From a virus, in the IMG/VR virus record IMGVR_UViG_3300006868_004576, positions 1 through 33,710 of that record: 33,710 bases of DNA; one strand, 5' to 3'. A program made the translations under genes and the position numbers. Shown here piece by piece: positions 31,306 through 33,710 of this stretch. Within the stretch, counting starts at the first letter, position 1; each line of letters opens with the position of its first letter. The notes under the pieces are model-generated. The model worked only from the letters and a program-made list of their open reading frames with translations, had not been told where the DNA came from and searched no databases.

Positions 31306-33710
31306 CCGAGTTCTCCCAGCCTGCGTTCTGTTTCTTGCAGAATCCACTCTGTTCGTTCCGCTCCCTCAAGACCGACAGGCAGATTGTGTGCTTCGGCGAG
31401 CGCTTTGGCTCGCACCTCCAGTTTTTCCCACGGCTTCAATTCATTATATTGATCGGCACTTAACAAGTTGCTAGACAGCAAAACCGCTGAACGGTTGTAC
31501 AAAATGACGCGGTTGTCTGCGGAGTTGGAGCCATAACTGGCGAGCCCATCGTAACCTTGAAGAAGCGCAATTACCGCAGAGCCGTTCGGGAACTCCCCAT
31601 TGTTGTCTGATGACGCTGTGCCGACCATCAAGTCCAATGCTTCGACCATTTCGGTATCGCCAGAGGCGACCAGTTCGCGACGCAAGTCAAGTAAAGGGTT
31701 AGCGCCTTCACTGTAGTTCTGGGGTATGCCCGCTTGCACCTCTAGGCGATATGCCTCGCGCTGAGTCGCTATGGCATTCGGACCGGCAAAACGTGCAGAG
31801 GGCGAAACGACGCCTTGCATCACAGCACCATTTTCTCCAGCGTATACGGCAGCATCAAAGTGTTCATTGATGCCCATTCGTTCGGTTCCTCCCTGTACAG
31901 CGAAGTAAACACCGGCGCCATCAACGCCTTCGCCAATCGGGTAACCATCTCCCTCAATATGACGACGCGCCATTTCCGGGTTGCCGCCACGCGAGACAGG
32001 GGTCCACCCATCGACGTATCTCAAGACGTCAATTTCGTCGTCTGTCAGAAGAGTTGCTGCTGCATCCATGCCTCGCGCATGTACCAAGGCATCTACCAGT
32101 TCTCGTCCTGCGTAGTATGCCCCCGACCGAGTTTCTACTTCTATGTCGTCGTCGTCTAGGTACCCACCGGAAGCGACGCGTTCACGGATTAAGTCCAATG
32201 CTGCTTTAACTCGCGGGTTCTCAAGTAGCAGTTTGCGGAGTTCTTCACGATGTTCTGGCTTGAGCAGGCTGTCAGCGACAACCATGCCATCCTTGCTGAG
32301 TTGTACAAGATCGTCGATAGATCGCAACGTGTCTGGGTCAGGCACACTTGGTTCGTGGTCTGGATTGTGTGGTCGCGCAACTGTTGCTTCACCGACTGGT
32401 GCTGTGCGGTCAAGGACATCGTTTTCGTCAAGGAGCCGGAAGTATCCAATACGGGCTTCTGACCGCGTCAACTCAGACTCAACCTCACGTTGAGTTTTTT
32501 CTCTGCGCTCACGTGTTTCTTTTCGCTTCTGGAAATCAGCGAGTACCGAGCCAAAATTTTCGAAGAAAGATTCTGGCATCGAATCGAAAATTTCGTCGAT
32601 CTGCTGGTCGAGTTGTTCAGCGGTCGGCGGCACAAATTCTGCTTCTGGCCCATCGTCACCAAAAGGATCTCGGCTACGACCCGGCGGCTTTGATGTTGAC
32701 ATTCCAACGCCTGCCAACTGAGACAGCCCTTTAACGGTTTGCAGGTCTTCGACAACTCGGGCTTTATCTTCATCGCTCAAATCGGAGGCTTGCACCGCTT
32801 CGATCGCGTAATCGAGGTCGCCCGAGTAGGAAGAAAAATACGTTTCATCCTTATAGTTTGTTTGAGTGAAGGATTCGCGAATTGTTTTGCCTTGTCCCTC
32901 ACCCCACGGGTCAGGAAGGCGAATGTCGCCAGCAATATCAACAATGTTTTGATAATAAGTCTGGTCAATCGAATCCGGGTTATGTGACATGTCAAGACCA
33001 AGTCGCCTCAACTGTTCTGGGTTCTCACCTCGAAGAGCAGGAACCTCGCTGCGGATGCTTCCCCGTCGTGACGCCATGCCGCCGAATGGATCCCATGTCC
33101 CTGAAGACGCAGGAAGAGCGGGGGTGTCTGGTTCGGATCCGCGACCGAGAATCCTGTCTCTTGCGCTGTCGAAGACGTCCATTCCTCGGTCAACGATGTC
33201 TAGTTCACGAACGCGTTGAGCAGCGGCTTCGCCAAGCGCACGCGCTTTGTCGGCGGCGGCAGAGTCCCAAACGTCTCTGGCTGTATCGCCAATGGCTGCT
33301 GTAATTTCATCCGGCAAACCTTCGGGGGCAACAGTGTCTGCGGCTCGCATAATGCGACGCGCTTGAGTATCTGTAAGCCACCCCTGCTCGACGGCTTTTT
33401 GCACGCCAAGTTCGATCGCTTCACGACTGCCACGGCGAGCAAGAACAAGGCCAACACCGGCTGGGCCAGAGGTTCCGAACGCAGCCGCCATTTCGCCAAC
33501 GAAACGAATGTTGTCGATGTCGTTTGAGTCGAGGCCAGCCCTACGGAAAAGCCTTTCTGCTTGGTCAGAGTTCAACAGTCGAGAACCAACCGCCTGAACT
33601 CCACTATGCGGAACTTCACGTTGTCGGATTCGTCGACCAAGACCGCCGATGCGGCTCGTTGCTTCAGATGTGACTCTCTCACCGAGCATTTCTTGGGCGC
33701 GGCGGCGAAT
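31302..33710 (-). CDS. Large virion-type protein with ADP-ribosyltransferase-like C-terminus, 5' end missing
   Basis: The frame runs through the window edge (IRRRAQEMLGERV), so the start is probably outside. Early on it is helical and Ala/Arg-rich. A GGMASRRGS motif near 33,070 matches the repeats of the 1733-aa protein. A long charged coiled region follows (KRKETRERREKTQREVESEL). The C-terminal third has GWTPVSRGG, GAGVYFA, INEHFDAAVYAG and, near the end, LLQGYDGLASYG with ILYNRSAVLL. This order, an Arg strand then G-YFA then a late YNRSA, resembles phage ADP-ribosyltransferase domains and parallels the end of the 1733-aa protein. The catalytic Glu is not certain by eye. It probably acts as a head-borne effector or minor head protein. 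Confidence 0.7.
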   Translation of the reverse strand: MRRRAQEMLGERVTSEATSRIGGLGRRIRQREVPHSGVQAVGSRLLNSDQAERLFRRAGLDSNDIDNIRFVGEMAAAFGTSGPAGVGLVLARRGSREAIELGVQKAVEQGWLTDTQARRIMRAADTVAPEGLPDEITAAIGDTARDVWDSAAADKARALGEAAAQRVRELDIVDRGMDVFDSARDRILGRGSEPDTPALPASSGTWDPFGGMASRRGSIRSEVPALRGENPEQLRRLGLDMSHNPDSIDQTYYQNIVDIAGDIRLPDPWGEGQGKTIRESFTQTNYKDETYFSSYSGDLDYAIEAVQASDLSDEDKARVVEDLQTVKGLSQLAGVGMSTSKPPGRSRDPFGDDGPEAEFVPPTAEQLDQQIDEIFDSMPESFFENFGSVLADFQKRKETRERREKTQREVESELTRSEARIGYFRLLDENDVLDRTAPVGEATVARPHNPDHEPSVPDPDTLRSIDDLVQLSKDGMVVADSLLKPEHREELRKLLLENPRVKAALDLIRERVASGGYLDDDDIEVETRSGAYYAGRELVDALVHARGMDAAATLLTDDEIDVLRYVDGWTPVSRGGNPEMARRHIEGDGYPIGEGVDGAGVYFAVQGGTERMGINEHFDAAVYAGENGAVMQGVVSPSARFAGPNAIATQREAYRLEVQAGIPQNYSEGANPLLDLRRELVASGDTEMVEALDLMVGTASSDNNGEFPNGSAVIALLQGYDGLASYGSNSADNRVILYNRSAVLLSSNLLSADQYNELKPWEKLEVRAKALAEAHNLPVGLEGAERTEWILQETERRLGELG

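Overview
The window looks like part of a tailed double-stranded DNA phage (Caudoviricetes) that infects an actinobacterium. The evidence is an HK97-type major capsid protein, a fused primase-helicase, a class II ribonucleotide reductase, very large virion-type proteins, and a WhiB-family Fe-S regulator, a family essentially confined to Actinobacteria and their phages. Genes are tightly packed and mostly on the minus strand, many joined by 4-nt ATGA or GTGA stop/start overlaps. No tRNA, integrase, insertion sequence or CRISPR array was seen. Terminase, portal, prohead protease and tail genes are not in the window and probably lie beyond its right edge. The host genus cannot be named from the sequence.

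Right half (about 16,980-33,710, minus strand): the virion module. From right to left in transcription order come a large protein with an ADP-ribosyltransferase-like end, a 67-aa protein, an 839-aa protein with a HEMTH zinc-protease motif, two small or medium unknowns, a 653-aa protein with a possible HipA/PI-kinase-like end, a 1733-aa modular protein with a second ADP-ribosyltransferase-like end, a 110-aa protein, a 539-aa protein with a zeta-toxin-like P-loop domain, and the major capsid protein. Three of the large proteins share an Asp-rich DGDxDG loop, and short GG(L/M)xSxR motifs recur at apparent domain borders. They look like modular proteins packaged in the head, several with enzyme domains that could act in the host.

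Centre (about 13,060-16,900): a short plus-strand island of two unknown genes and a B12-dependent ribonucleotide reductase, followed by a minus-strand cluster (zinc-ribbon-like protein, thermonuclease homologue, 57-aa protein) and a strong hairpin terminator downstream of the capsid gene.

Left half (1-13,055, minus strand): one long, largely coupled transcription unit. It starts with a histone-tail-like basic protein and a 39-aa protein. Four consecutive 2-oxoglutarate/Fe(II) dioxygenase-like genes follow, then a short acidic protein, a Cys-containing protein whose GTG start lies in a hairpin loop, WhiB, primase-helicase, a nuclease-fold-like protein, a NodU/CmcH-type carbamoyltransferase, a cytochrome P450, and three paralogous SGNH-hydrolase-like genes, two of them followed by tiny basic peptides. 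The chain of oxygenases, carbamoyltransferase, P450 and SGNH enzymes resembles a tailoring pathway for a small molecule, a glycan or a DNA base; its substrate is unknown.

The most unusual feature is a tract at about 418-2,523. There two SGNH paralogues are written almost entirely in A and C on their coding strand (G and T on the plus strand), yet keep most of the residues that define the family. Their neighbour and paralogue at 2,652-3,827 has ordinary composition.
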